Positions 9,459 to 17,693 of a stretch of DNA of 64,000 bases are shown in pieces. Source of the DNA: Desulfopila sp. IMCC35008. Its GTDB lineage: Bacteria; Desulfobacterota; Desulfobulbia; Desulfobulbales; Desulfocapsaceae. Under the pieces are notes generated by a model. It was not told where the DNA came from. It saw only the letters and a list, made by a program, of their open reading frames with translations, and did not search any database. The number at the start of each line of letters is the position of its first letter. Positions within the stretch are counted from its first letter, which is position 1. Where the stretch lies: the NCBI RefSeq assembly GCF_010646885.2, contig NZ_CP050700.1, positions 3,622,501 to 3,686,500 on the forward strand, given 5' to 3'. The position numbers were made by a program, and so were the translations under genes.

Positions 9459-11213
9459 ATGCAAACTAATAAAACGAAAATTATAGCAACCCTCGGGCCG
9501 CGCTGCAGCACCGTTGACCAGATGATCCAATATATACGGGCCGGTATGAACGTAGCCCGAATCAACCTGTCCCACGGAGACAGGGCAAGCCATCAGAAAA
9601 TGATCGATTTGGTGAAAACAGCGAGGGAAAAGCTCGGCACAGATACAGCTATCCTGCTCGACACCAGGGGACCCGAAATCCGGGTCCAGCAAATGGAGGA
9701 AGCTCTCACACTCCCGCAAGGCAGTTCCCTGATACTGGTAGATGAAGACAGTGAAACCGGACAAGACAGGCTTGGTGTCAACTATCCTTCTATTGCCGAC
9801 GATGTCAAAATCGGCTGCAAGATCCTGCTTGATGATGGTAAACTACAGCTCAAGGTCACAGACATACAGGATGGTGAGGTCCACACCAAAGTGCTGGTTG
9901 GTGGGACGGTAAGCAGCCGGAAGCGGGTTGCACTGCCGGACATGATTGTACAACTGCCATCTCTTTCTGAAAAAGATGAGCAAGACATCGCCTTCGGGGT
10001 CACCCAGGAGGTTGATTTTATCGCCGCCTCCTTTGTAAGGCAAGCTGATGATGTGTGGGCCGTTCGCAAGATAATTGAAGACGGCGGCGGTAACCAGGCT
10101 ATCATTGCCAAAATTGAGAACCGCCAGGGTGTTGAGAATCTAGACGAGATCCTGGCCGCCGCGGAAGGCTTGATGGTAGCCCGTGGAGACCTTGGTGTAG
10201 AAATGCCTGCTGAAGAGGTCCCCGTTATCCAGAAACGGCTGATCCGGGCGGCAAACCTCAGTGGGAAACCGGTTATAACTGCAACCCAGATGTTGGAATC
10301 GATGATCATCAATCCTTCCCCCACAAGAGCGGAGGCCAGCGATGTCACGAATGCTATTTTCGACGGCAGTGATGCGGTAATGCTCTCAGCTGAAACGGCT
10401 GTTGGGAATAACCCACTGGAAGCTATCCACTTCCTGGCGCGCTGTGCGCAAATTTCAGAGGGGTCACTTGATTATGAAGCGATCCTGGCAGAAGGTCTAA
10501 GATACAGGCGACCAGTCGTCACCGACTCAATCTCGTATGCATGCTGCGCCACCGCCGCAGATCTGGAAGCCGCGGCTATCATCGCTACCACTATGTCGGG
10601 GTCAACAGCCCGGATGGCCGCCCGTTATCGCCCCAAGGCCCCGATCATTGCGGTCAGTTCCAGCCAGCAGACCATTCGCCAACTGCAGTTGATTCGAGGG
10701 GTAACCCCTATCTCCTGTGCCAAGGCCACCAATATGGACGACCATCTCGACAGATCGATCCACGCTGCTACCCAGGCCAAACTGGTCCAAAACGGCGACC
10801 TGGTGGTTATTACTGCCGGGTTGCCCATCCAGACAGCGGGAACAACCAACATGCTAAAGGTCCACACTGTTGCTGATATCTGTTTTACAGGTCAAGGCAT
10901 CGGGACCGCCATGACAGATGGTGAGATCAGGGTTATCAGGACCGAAGAGGATTGGCAGGATCTGCCGAAGAAGGTGATCGTCGTTGTTTCTGCAACTGAC
11001 CACTCTATGGTGGATAACCTTACCCGCGTTCGCGGTGTCATCGCCGAGCAGGCGGGCCTCACCTCTCATGCGGCAATTCTAGGCAGGGAACTAGGGGTTC
11101 CGGTTATATGCAATGTGACCAACGCCACTGACCAGTTTGAAAACGGCCAGACAGTCACCATCGACGGATCCACCGGCCAGATCTGCTATGGTTCCATGCG
11201 CGGACGCAATTAA
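9459..11213 (+). CDS. pyk: Pyruvate kinase with C-terminal PEP-utiliser mobile domain
   Basis: A 584-residue pyruvate kinase, which converts phosphoenolpyruvate and ADP to pyruvate and ATP. The N-terminus is canonical (KIIATLGPRCSTVDQMIQYI, GMNVARINLSHG). The active-site stretch IIAKIENRQGVEN and MVARGDLGVEMP with TATQMLESMI follow. After the usual about 470 residues an extra domain carries GLTSHAAILGRELGVPVICN. This is the swivelling phosphohistidine-type domain found as an extra C-terminal sequence in Bacillus-type pyruvate kinases. The gene is single. It is followed by a strong hairpin at 11251-11296. Confidence 0.97.
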   Translation: MQTNKTKIIATLGPRCSTVDQMIQYIRAGMNVARINLSHGDRASHQKMIDLVKTAREKLGTDTAILLDTRGPEIRVQQMEEALTLPQGSSLILVDEDSETGQDRLGVNYPSIADDVKIGCKILLDDGKLQLKVTDIQDGEVHTKVLVGGTVSSRKRVALPDMIVQLPSLSEKDEQDIAFGVTQEVDFIAASFVRQADDVWAVRKIIEDGGGNQAIIAKIENRQGVENLDEILAAAEGLMVARGDLGVEMPAEEVPVIQKRLIRAANLSGKPVITATQMLESMIINPSPTRAEASDVTNAIFDGSDAVMLSAETAVGNNPLEAIHFLARCAQISEGSLDYEAILAEGLRYRRPVVTDSISYACCATAADLEAAAIIATTMSGSTARMAARYRPKAPIIAVSSSQQTIRQLQLIRGVTPISCAKATNMDDHLDRSIHAATQAKLVQNGDLVVITAGLPIQTAGTTNMLKVHTVADICFTGQGIGTAMTDGEIRVIRTEEDWQDLPKKVIVVVSATDHSMVDNLTRVRGVIAEQAGLTSHAAILGRELGVPVICNVTNATDQFENGQTVTIDGSTGQICYGSMRGRN

Positions 11214-11250
11214 CCAGCTTCAGCGTATGCCATAAACGACAAACTTTTTT

Positions 11251-11296
11251 TTCTAACTTTTGACAGCAAACTCTAGTTTGCTGTCAAAAGTTAGAA
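11251..11296. repeat. Perfect 21-bp inverted repeat between convergent genes
   Basis: The arms at 11251-11271 and 11276-11296 are perfectly complementary over 21 bp around a four-base loop (TCTA). The element lies 37 bases after the pyruvate kinase stop and 77 bases beyond the convergent protease stop. It probably stops transcription from both sides. However, the eight-T run precedes the stem on the plus strand and reads as A on the minus strand, so neither transcript has the usual trailing U-tract. Confidence 0.75.
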
Positions 11297-11373
11297 CCCT
11301 ATGCCACCTGAACCGACAATCAGACGGTTGTTACCGCCATCAATCAGCAAGCTGAACTGACGAGAAATTCGGG

Positions 11374-12537
11374 CTAATAGATAGATGCACCAAAGTCCTC
11401 AAAGACCTTTTCAATGGGAATCGCAAAACCTATCCCCTCCGTGTCTCTAAAGATCATGGTGTTTACCCCGCGCACATATCCTTTTTCATCGATAAGCGGA
11501 CCACCACTGTTACCAGGATTAATCGGAGCATCTGTCTGCAGCAGGATCTGTCCGTCAATAGCAGATTTCCTCATTCCGGAAAAAACCCCTGAGGTCACTG
11601 TATTCCTTAACCCCACAGGGCTTCCTATAGTAAAAACCTTATCACCCTGATTAATACGGTAATTCCCCGGAGGTCTCTTTAATACCGGATGTTCTGTCAC
11701 CGAAATGGCAAGGAGGGCAAGATCGTAATTCTCGCTCATAAGCAGGAAGTTGGCGTAGTGCTCACTTCCATCTGCCAGGATCACCTTTAAATCACCGGCG
11801 CCGGTCTGCCTCTCCATCTCCTGAAGCCGCTCTTCCGCCCTCTCTTGTTCAGGCATGATTCTATCAATATTCTTCTGCATCTCGGTAATGTAAATACGTA
11901 CCTGTTCCCGCTGCGGGCCTTTGGGCAATCTTTTCATTTCCTGCCGATATTTACGGATCTTCTTTTCTTCAAGATCAATCATCTTCCGGCTTGTTTCCAC
12001 TTTATGCCTGAACTTCTCCAGTTCATCCTGATTGAGTTCGACGACATGCCGGTTGGTCACGATAAAGTTGCTGCTGACAAAAAAGCCAGACCCGGTGCCC
12101 CAGGGCGTCTCAATAGAAACGGTTGCCTGCCGGGCATACTCGATAGAGCTGCTTTGAAACACTTCCGGCTCCGGAGAGGATTCAACCGGTTTGCGGTCCC
12201 TTGCTTCCTGTACCTGAGGCCGTGCCTTCTCCACATTGCCCGAGGGAACATCAGCTACAATCAGGCTATCCCTTTGCTGCTTACTCTTACCTGGTGTAAC
12301 AAAGTAATAGGTCCCGCCCGCGGTAACAGCTACCAGGGCGAGCGCCATAACAACCATGACCAGAGTGCTTGATTTCTTTTTGGCAGCCTCGGCTTCTTTT
12401 GCTGCCTGTTCTGCCAATTCTTTCTTTCGTTGCAGAACACGTTTATAGCGGGCAAAAATTACGCCGCACGAAGCACATTCCTTTCCGCCACTCTGGCTGT
12501 GTCCGCATTTTGGACAACTGAACCTTTCTCCTGCCAT
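11374..12537 (-). CDS. Membrane-anchored HtrA-like serine protease with zinc ribbon
   Basis: Domains in order: a cytosolic zinc ribbon (C8PKC11, C21ASC24), a Lys/Glu/Ala-rich helix, one membrane helix (about 60-82), a linker, then a trypsin-like protease. A charged helical insertion of roughly 75 residues sits inside the protease domain. The triad is visible as His in VTNRHVV, Asp in NYDLALLA and Ser in NPGNSGGPL. No PDZ domain follows. Proteases of this class degrade or cleave envelope proteins. The zinc ribbon could bind a cytosolic partner. The start giving MAGERFSCPKC lies next to GGGGGAG, though the spacing is short. A TTG 24 bases earlier is an alternative. Confidence 0.85.
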   Translation of the reverse strand: MAGERFSCPKCGHSQSGGKECASCGVIFARYKRVLQRKKELAEQAAKEAEAAKKKSSTLVMVVMALALVAVTAGGTYYFVTPGKSKQQRDSLIVADVPSGNVEKARPQVQEARDRKPVESSPEPEVFQSSSIEYARQATVSIETPWGTGSGFFVSSNFIVTNRHVVELNQDELEKFRHKVETSRKMIDLEEKKIRKYRQEMKRLPKGPQREQVRIYITEMQKNIDRIMPEQERAEERLQEMERQTGAGDLKVILADGSEHYANFLLMSENYDLALLAISVTEHPVLKRPPGNYRINQGDKVFTIGSPVGLRNTVTSGVFSGMRKSAIDGQILLQTDAPINPGNSGGPLIDEKGYVRGVNTMIFRDTEGIGFAIPIEKVFEDFGASIY

Positions 12538-12752
12538 CACTCCCCCGTTACCATACTTCAACCGATTGCGCGTTCTTTCACATCGTCACATTATGCAGTT
12601 TCCACAATGTTTTTTCTCAGTAGTTCCTGTACTATAACCATAAACTCAACATTTTACCATACCCGGGTTTATCCTTATTCCTTGCTGAGCGTGCAGGAAA
12701 TTGGCGGTTTATACGATCGAAGATCTCAACGTGAAGATGAAGGGTTTACTAT

Positions 12753-12781
12753 TTGACATGTTTCAGCTTATCCCCTATAGT
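12753..12781 (+). promoter_or_regulatory. Sigma-70-type promoter
   Basis: TTGACA (12753-12758), a 17-base spacer and TATAGT (12776-12781) make a near-consensus housekeeping promoter. It points at the small membrane-protein gene starting at 12820. The predicted transcript start is about 30 bases before the ATG. Confidence 0.75.
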
Positions 12782-12819
12782 CAAGCCACAAATTAACAGA
12801 ATCATCTAAAGTGAGTATA

Positions 12820-13197
12820 ATGAGTGAAAATCCACAAACACCGGAACAGAAAAAAAGTGACAAACTAGGCCAGGGTCTGATGATCTTCTGGGCAGCGATC
12901 GGGCTCCATTTTGGAATTGGGCTCGGCAGAGGCGGGCGTGGTATCATGACCACCTTTCAGGAATACAGTTTTATAGGTTTTATGCCCGTAGCAATGACAA
13001 TTACCGTATGTATAGCTTCTTTTATCTGGTGGCTGTCCTACGATGATACGGTCAATAATCCCGACCTGGCCATGCAAACGGCACTGGTAGAAACTGGCAA
13101 GAGTTTTATTGGTATTTCATTACTGGTAACATGGTTGCTTTTTGTCCTCCTGCCAAGTTTTTGCCTCCTGTTCAATATCAATTCTTTTTTCAGTTAG
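12820..13197 (+). CDS. Small membrane protein, unknown
   Basis: A 125-residue protein with a short polar N-terminus (MSENPQTPEQKKSDKLGQG) and three hydrophobic segments: LMIFWAAIGLHFGIGLG, FMPVAMTITVCIASFIWWL and a C-terminal ISLLVTWLLFVLLPSF. I do not recognise a family. A near-perfect sigma-70 promoter lies directly upstream, so expression is likely. The ATG at 12820 follows AAGTGAG. A GTG nine bases earlier is possible. No operon partner. Confidence 0.7.
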   Translation: MSENPQTPEQKKSDKLGQGLMIFWAAIGLHFGIGLGRGGRGIMTTFQEYSFIGFMPVAMTITVCIASFIWWLSYDDTVNNPDLAMQTALVETGKSFIGISLLVTWLLFVLLPSFCLLFNINSFFS

Positions 13198-13486
13198 TTT
13201 CCATCTTTAAACCAGGTGTTTCGAAGTCTACGCTTATCTGGTCCAGATCGAGGCATGTGAAGAATTTTACCACAGGTATATAATTGATATCTCGGAGTCT
13301 CGTTCCTCACTTACCGGAGGATAAAATTTTGAGCATAACGAAGATACTGACCCAAAGGGCAGTTTTAGGACGGGAACTCGTTAATCATTCTGTCAAAACC
13401 GTCACAGCATAATGGTACATTCCTGACTCCAGAGATTCATTCATGCAACACCGATCAATCCTATATATTCGTCAGGGCAGAGAACA
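13198..13486. other. Intergenic, no gene seen
   Basis: Nothing beyond scattered A+T-rich sequence is recognisable between the small membrane protein and arfB. No clear promoter, hairpin or conserved ORF was found. Confidence 0.5.
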
Positions 13487-13918
13487 ATGGTTACAGATAT
13501 AGAGCTCATCATTTCAAACAGTGTCAGGATCCCATTATCCGAAGTAATTTTTCAACCGATCAGAGCGCAGGGTGCGGGGGGCCAGAACGTCAACAAAGTT
13601 TCATCTGCAGTACAGCTGCGTTTTGACATCAAGGCTTCCAGCCTGCCTGAGAGGTACAAGGATAAACTGTTGTCCATGCATGACAGACGAATTACCAACG
13701 ACGGCGTTATCGTCATCAAGGCGCAGACCCACAGGACCCAGGAAAAAAACAAGGAAGATGGCTTGTTGCGGCTTGAAGGGCTTATCCGCGAGGCGGGTTA
13801 CGAACAGAAGGCCCGGACTCCGACCAAACCAAGCCGGAATTCCAGGAAACGCAGGGTTGATTCAAAAGTGAAAAGAGGGAAAGTTAAATCTCTGCGTAGA
13901 AAAGTTAAACAGGATTAA
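13487..13918 (+). CDS. arfB: Alternative ribosome-rescue factor (ICT1/YaeJ type)
   Basis: A 143-residue peptidyl-tRNA hydrolase that frees ribosomes stalled on mRNAs without a stop codon. The catalytic GGQ is at residues 31-33 in IRAQGAGGQNVNKVSS, near the N-terminus as in ArfB and unlike full release factors. The Lys/Arg-rich C-terminal tail (SRNSRKRRVDSKVKRGKVK) is the part that enters the empty mRNA channel in characterised members. Length is normal. The gene converges with the metallo-hydrolase gene, with ten bases between the stops. Confidence 0.93.
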   Translation: MVTDIELIISNSVRIPLSEVIFQPIRAQGAGGQNVNKVSSAVQLRFDIKASSLPERYKDKLLSMHDRRITNDGVIVIKAQTHRTQEKNKEDGLLRLEGLIREAGYEQKARTPTKPSRNSRKRRVDSKVKRGKVKSLRRKVKQD

Positions 13919-13928
13919 TAGAAATTTT

Positions 13929-15101
13929 TTACTCCTGTTTCATAAAACGATCTTCTACTGAATATTGAACGGCGACATTCGGTTGCCTGTCTTCCTGCAT
14001 GCTCAACTCCATCGCCGAAACCCACCATTTATCGTCCTCCAGCTCCTTGTTATAATCAACCAATTGCCCAATCATGGGTACCGAAACAGTAATCTCCCTG
14101 TTCCACGCTTCATCGATTAATCTCTCAATCGGTTCATACCACGCATGAAGGGAAAGATTGAAGGTTGCCCAGTGAATCGGCTGGAGTATCCTGGCATCAA
14201 GATCAGTAAATGCCTGGACTGTCTGTTCAGGAAACATATGAACATCAGGCCAGCGCTCATTATAGGCGCCGCACTCCATAAAGGCGATGTCGAATGGGCC
14301 GTATTTCTCTCCGATTTCACGAAACCCATCAAAATATCCACTATCCCCACTGAAAAACAATTTGTGATTTTCCGTCGCGATGACCCAGGAAGCCCACATG
14401 GTTTTGTTACGATCGAACAGGCCTCTTCCGGAGAAATGTTGTGACGGAGTAGCTGCAATAGTCAACCCGGAGTGTGGGTGTGTCTCTCCCCACCAGTCCA
14501 GTTCGACGATTTTGTCTTCTGCCACTCCCCATTTAATAAGTGTCTGCCCGACTCTCAGTGGCACTATGAAAACATTGGTTTTGTCTTTAAGTTTTCTAAT
14601 CGAATACTTGTTAAGGTGGTCGTAATGGTTGTGGGAGATGATGACCGCATTAACAAATGGTATATCAGCAATATCCACCGGAAACTCCCCGTTGAACCTG
14701 GTTGGCCCAACCGGTGAAACCTTTCGCTCAAACAGCGGGTCCGTTACGATGACAAAACCATCGATATTGATAAGCAGGGAAGAATGACCGAGCCAGGCGG
14801 CTTTTAAACTGCCGGAGTTTGAAGCCAACAACTGCTGCAGATCTGTTTTTTCCTGGGAGAGGGGTTCCGCAGGAAATTTTTGGCCTTTTTCGAAGAAGAA
14901 TTTCTTGTACATCCCCAGATGCTCACCCAACGACATCTTCTCCATGACGGCGACCTCACCAGACCGTGAGAGCTTTTCCCCACTGGGTGTTCTCTTCAAA
15001 ACCTCTGCTGTTTCTGTGTTTGTTCTAACACAACTTGTTGTCATAATTATAAGTCCTGTAATTGTTACAATCACCAGTTGAGCAATATTTACCCTTTTCA
15101 T
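13929..15101 (-). CDS. NAPE-PLD-like metallo-beta-lactamase-fold lipoprotein
   Basis: A 390-residue protein with an N-terminal hydrophobic segment ending in TTSC, a probable lipobox (Cys at about residue 24). The metallo-hydrolase motif ISHNHYDHL and later metal ligands in FSGDSGYFDGF and LQPIHWATFNLSLHAWYEP match the N-acyl phosphatidylethanolamine phospholipase D branch (UlaG-like superfamily). A role in envelope lipid turnover is plausible. The substrate is not shown by sequence. TGAACGTTTA, a near-palindrome, lies against the start codon and is repeated upstream. Confidence 0.85.
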   Translation of the reverse strand: MKRVNIAQLVIVTITGLIIMTTSCVRTNTETAEVLKRTPSGEKLSRSGEVAVMEKMSLGEHLGMYKKFFFEKGQKFPAEPLSQEKTDLQQLLASNSGSLKAAWLGHSSLLINIDGFVIVTDPLFERKVSPVGPTRFNGEFPVDIADIPFVNAVIISHNHYDHLNKYSIRKLKDKTNVFIVPLRVGQTLIKWGVAEDKIVELDWWGETHPHSGLTIAATPSQHFSGRGLFDRNKTMWASWVIATENHKLFFSGDSGYFDGFREIGEKYGPFDIAFMECGAYNERWPDVHMFPEQTVQAFTDLDARILQPIHWATFNLSLHAWYEPIERLIDEAWNREITVSVPMIGQLVDYNKELEDDKWWVSAMELSMQEDRQPNVAVQYSVEDRFMKQE

Positions 15102-15104
15102 AAC

Positions 15105-15252
15105 TAAACGTTCATTTATATATTTTCATCTTTCATACATCATTTGCGGACTGACTCTTCCAAATTATCAGTTCAACCTAAAACGCTTACATGAGTATTT
15201 TTCGATTTCACTCTCAGGTTGATCACTTCCTGCCCTATAGTAAACGTTCATT
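15105..15252. promoter_or_regulatory. Paired near-palindromic operator candidates
   Basis: TAAACGTTCATT occurs twice, at 15105-15116 and 15241-15252, 136 bases apart in the 198-base gap upstream of the lipoprotein gene. The core TAAACGTTCA is a near-palindrome of the type bound by TetR-family repressors. The first copy would overlap the translation start of the metallo-hydrolase. No regulator gene is adjacent. Confidence 0.35.
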
Positions 15253-15299
15253 CAGTTATGTCAAGATCGAATGTACAGGCGTTACTAAGTCATCCTCTA

Positions 15300-15704
15300 T
15301 CAGGACACTCCTTTCTGCTGAAAAAGAGGTTTATACTGCATATCTTCATTTAAGATATGGCCAACCAGCCATGATTTTAAGAACTCCAGCAACTCCTTCG
15401 ACAATAAGTTTGGCCCGACCGGAGCAGCCATGAATCCCTGCGTCCTGTTAATGAAGTCATGATGAACTTTGACATGTTCATCTTTTCTTTCATAGCCATA
15501 CTCCGCCATCAGGTACTCTTCCGCCCGGAAATGTTCAAGTGCATAATCAGTCATTTCTGTGATCAATTCGGCAATAGTCTCTGGTGTGGTCAATGTTTTC
15601 TGCTCATCAATAAGACGATTGATCATCCCCACCAGCCTTTTATGCTGGTCGTCAAGCTCAGCCACACCGACACTAAAGGTGTTCCTCCAGGTAATTCTTT
15701 CCAT
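15300..15704 (-). CDS. Bacteriohemerythrin
   Basis: A 134-residue single-domain hemerythrin, an oxygen-binding protein with a di-iron site. Iron-ligand motifs are present in order: HKR in VAELDDQHKRLVGMIN, HFRAEE (ALEHFRAEEYLMAEYGY), HVKVHHDF, and HILNEDMQY near the end. Such proteins store or deliver oxygen, or help sense it, in microaerophilic and anaerobic bacteria. GGGGA precedes the ATG. The gene sits alone between the lipoprotein gene and the truncated kinase, all on the minus strand. Confidence 0.95.
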   Translation of the reverse strand: MERITWRNTFSVGVAELDDQHKRLVGMINRLIDEQKTLTTPETIAELITEMTDYALEHFRAEEYLMAEYGYERKDEHVKVHHDFINRTQGFMAAPVGPNLLSKELLEFLKSWLVGHILNEDMQYKPLFQQKGVS

Positions 15705-15851
15705 GATTTCCCCGACGGATATATTTGGTTAAAATACAAGTCATCAATTATGTAGGGACACCTGTAACAACGGTCTATCCCACGACAATTTCAAAGCAAT
15801 ACAAACTAGACGAAGCAATATACCATACAGGATGGAAGGAGCAAGAGGGGG

Positions 15852-16589
15852 CTATGATATTGGATGTTCCAGGGTAAATGTGGTACCATTCTCAGCAGAT
15901 GTTGTAAAAGACACCTTGCCGTTTAGCACCTGTTCGCCGAACAGTTTCATGGAATAAGTACCGATCCCCCTGCCCTCTTCAGCCTTGGTGCTGAAATTAC
16001 GCTGGAAAATACGGCGGGCTATATCGTCTGGAATGAACTGTTTGTTCCAGACGTGGAAAAACACTCTCTCTAACGCAGCTTTTTGCTGCTGTTCGGTGAT
16101 ATCCTGGAGGAATAAAAGGAGAAAATCTGTGTCCTCCAACTCAACAGGTTGACACCGTACCCTCATGACAATATCTTTCGTGCTGCAATCATCCTTGATG
16201 GTAACTGCGCAAACACGCTCGACTGTATCCTTTGTTGCCATTCCTGTTACCATGGCGATAACAGCACCGCAGGTCGAACAATACTCGCTGGTACCGCAAC
16301 CTCCCGGCTGTCTCGCAGAATAGATACAGTTCACAGCCTCACCAAGCCGCAGTCCCATTGCCTCTTCCACATCAGAGATGCCAAGCATGCGTGCAAAAGA
16401 ATCATTAATTGCCACAATCTGGCGATGTCCATCAAGAATTGCTATTAATCCTCCAACGCTTTTCAGGATGCCGGACATCACCGGACTGGATGCGGCAAGC
16501 TTGATCTCACGGGCCAATTCTTGTTCTGATGCCCTTTCGGCTGGGGCAAAATATGTGGTTTCAGTTTCCATGCGGGTATCAGTCAGCAT
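15852..16589 (-). CDS. PAS histidine kinase with internal deletion
   Basis: A 245-residue protein. Residues about 45-165 form a PAS domain with the Cys-rich insert PGGCGTSEYCSTCGAVIAM. The kinase H-box starts as ALERVFFH, with His179 in the phospho-acceptor position. The next residues, VWNKQFIPDD, already belong to the ATPase domain after its G1 box, and the frame continues through GRGIGTYSMKLFGEQ and GTTFTLEHP. About 120 residues usual in the family are therefore absent without a frameshift: the rest of the dimerisation helices, the N-box Asn and the G1 Asp. It could sense through PAS but should not bind ATP normally. It may be a decaying gene or a non-kinase regulator. Confidence 0.8.
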   Translation of the reverse strand: MLTDTRMETETTYFAPAERASEQELAREIKLAASSPVMSGILKSVGGLIAILDGHRQIVAINDSFARMLGISDVEEAMGLRLGEAVNCIYSARQPGGCGTSEYCSTCGAVIAMVTGMATKDTVERVCAVTIKDDCSTKDIVMRVRCQPVELEDTDFLLLFLQDITEQQQKAALERVFFHVWNKQFIPDDIARRIFQRNFSTKAEEGRGIGTYSMKLFGEQVLNGKVSFTTSAENGTTFTLEHPIS

Positions 16590-16832
16590 ATTGTCTTAAT
16601 AAGATTTTCCTGGATAGAAGAATCTGTTACTGCTCGTGATGCTCACTACAAAAGCCTATCACAACATCGTAAGGAATATCCAGGCAAAAGTGGTCCATAA
16701 CCCGTTGATTTTTAAACCTGCAAACACCTCTCGCCGAGATTGCATTTTCTTACCAATACAGTAAAGTAGGCACCGCCAGGGGCCAAGAGCCATAACGTTT
16801 AACTATCCAATCCTCCCTCGTTAAGGAGACTC

Positions 16833-17666
16833 ATGCTCACCCACACTTTTAGTCATATTCCCGGAATCGGCCAGGCTACCGAAAAGCGGCTATGGGAGGC
16901 CGGCGTCACCTGTTGGAAGAAGTGGCAGGATCATCCACCTGTCAGGCTGCAAAACAGCAGCCTGAAAGAAGCAGCGGACCTGCTTCACAAATCAGAACAG
17001 GCGTTGCTGACAGATCCATCCTTTTTCACCTCACACCTGGCAGCCAACGAGCAGTGGCGTATTTTCCCCCACTATCGAGATGTGACAGCCTATATTGATA
17101 TCGAAACAACAGGATTATCTGAAGATGCGGATCTTACCACTATCGCCCTCTATGACGGCATAGAGGTCCGCTATTACGTTAACGGCCGGAATCTCGAGGA
17201 ATTCCTCGACCATATTTACCACTACAAGGTGCTGGTAAGCTATAACGGGAAGTCCTTCGATATCCCTTTTCTGGAACGATATTTCCGTATACAGCTCAAC
17301 CATGCCCAAATAGATCTTCGCTATGTCCTTGCCCGCCTTGGATTCAAGGGAGGCCTCAAGGGGTGTGAGAAGATGCTCGGCATCAATCGCGGCGGTCTGG
17401 ACGGGGTCGACGGTTACTTCGCCGTGCTGCTCTGGCAGGAATATGAGAAGTACAACGACGAAAAAGCCCTTGAAACACTCCTGGCATATAATATTGAGGA
17501 TACCGTAAATCTGGAAACATTGATGATTAAAGCCTACAACCTGAATGTGGCCGCAACACCCTTCAGCGGCGAGCTGGCTATTCCGCAACCGGAGTCTCCA
17601 CTCCTGCCCTTCCAGGCAGATCCAGCCTGTGTGGACCGGGTCAAAAAGCGGTACGGCATGGCCTGA
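16833..17666 (+). CDS. YprB-type RNase H-like exonuclease
   Basis: A 277-residue protein. The N-terminus has a helix-hairpin-helix-like segment (IPGIGQATEKRLWEAGV), a nucleic-acid-binding element. From about residue 88 an RNase H-like DEDD exonuclease domain follows: DIETTG, VSYNGKSFDIPFLER, DLRYVLARLG and YNIEDTVNLETL hold the expected acidic residues. It resembles the exonuclease domain of Bacillus YprB and probably trims DNA or RNA 3' ends. AAGGAG lies four bases before the ATG. The gene converges with the next metallo-hydrolase. Substrate unknown. Confidence 0.85.
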   Translation: MLTHTFSHIPGIGQATEKRLWEAGVTCWKKWQDHPPVRLQNSSLKEAADLLHKSEQALLTDPSFFTSHLAANEQWRIFPHYRDVTAYIDIETTGLSEDADLTTIALYDGIEVRYYVNGRNLEEFLDHIYHYKVLVSYNGKSFDIPFLERYFRIQLNHAQIDLRYVLARLGFKGGLKGCEKMLGINRGGLDGVDGYFAVLLWQEYEKYNDEKALETLLAYNIEDTVNLETLMIKAYNLNVAATPFSGELAIPQPESPLLPFQADPACVDRVKKRYGMA

Positions 17667-17693
17667 GATCTAATAGAAACTGCCAGCCAATGG

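Noticed and set aside
11251..11296. Canonical intrinsic terminator of pyruvate kinase
   Set aside because: The stem is followed by CCCTATG on the plus strand rather than a T-run; kept only as an inverted repeat.
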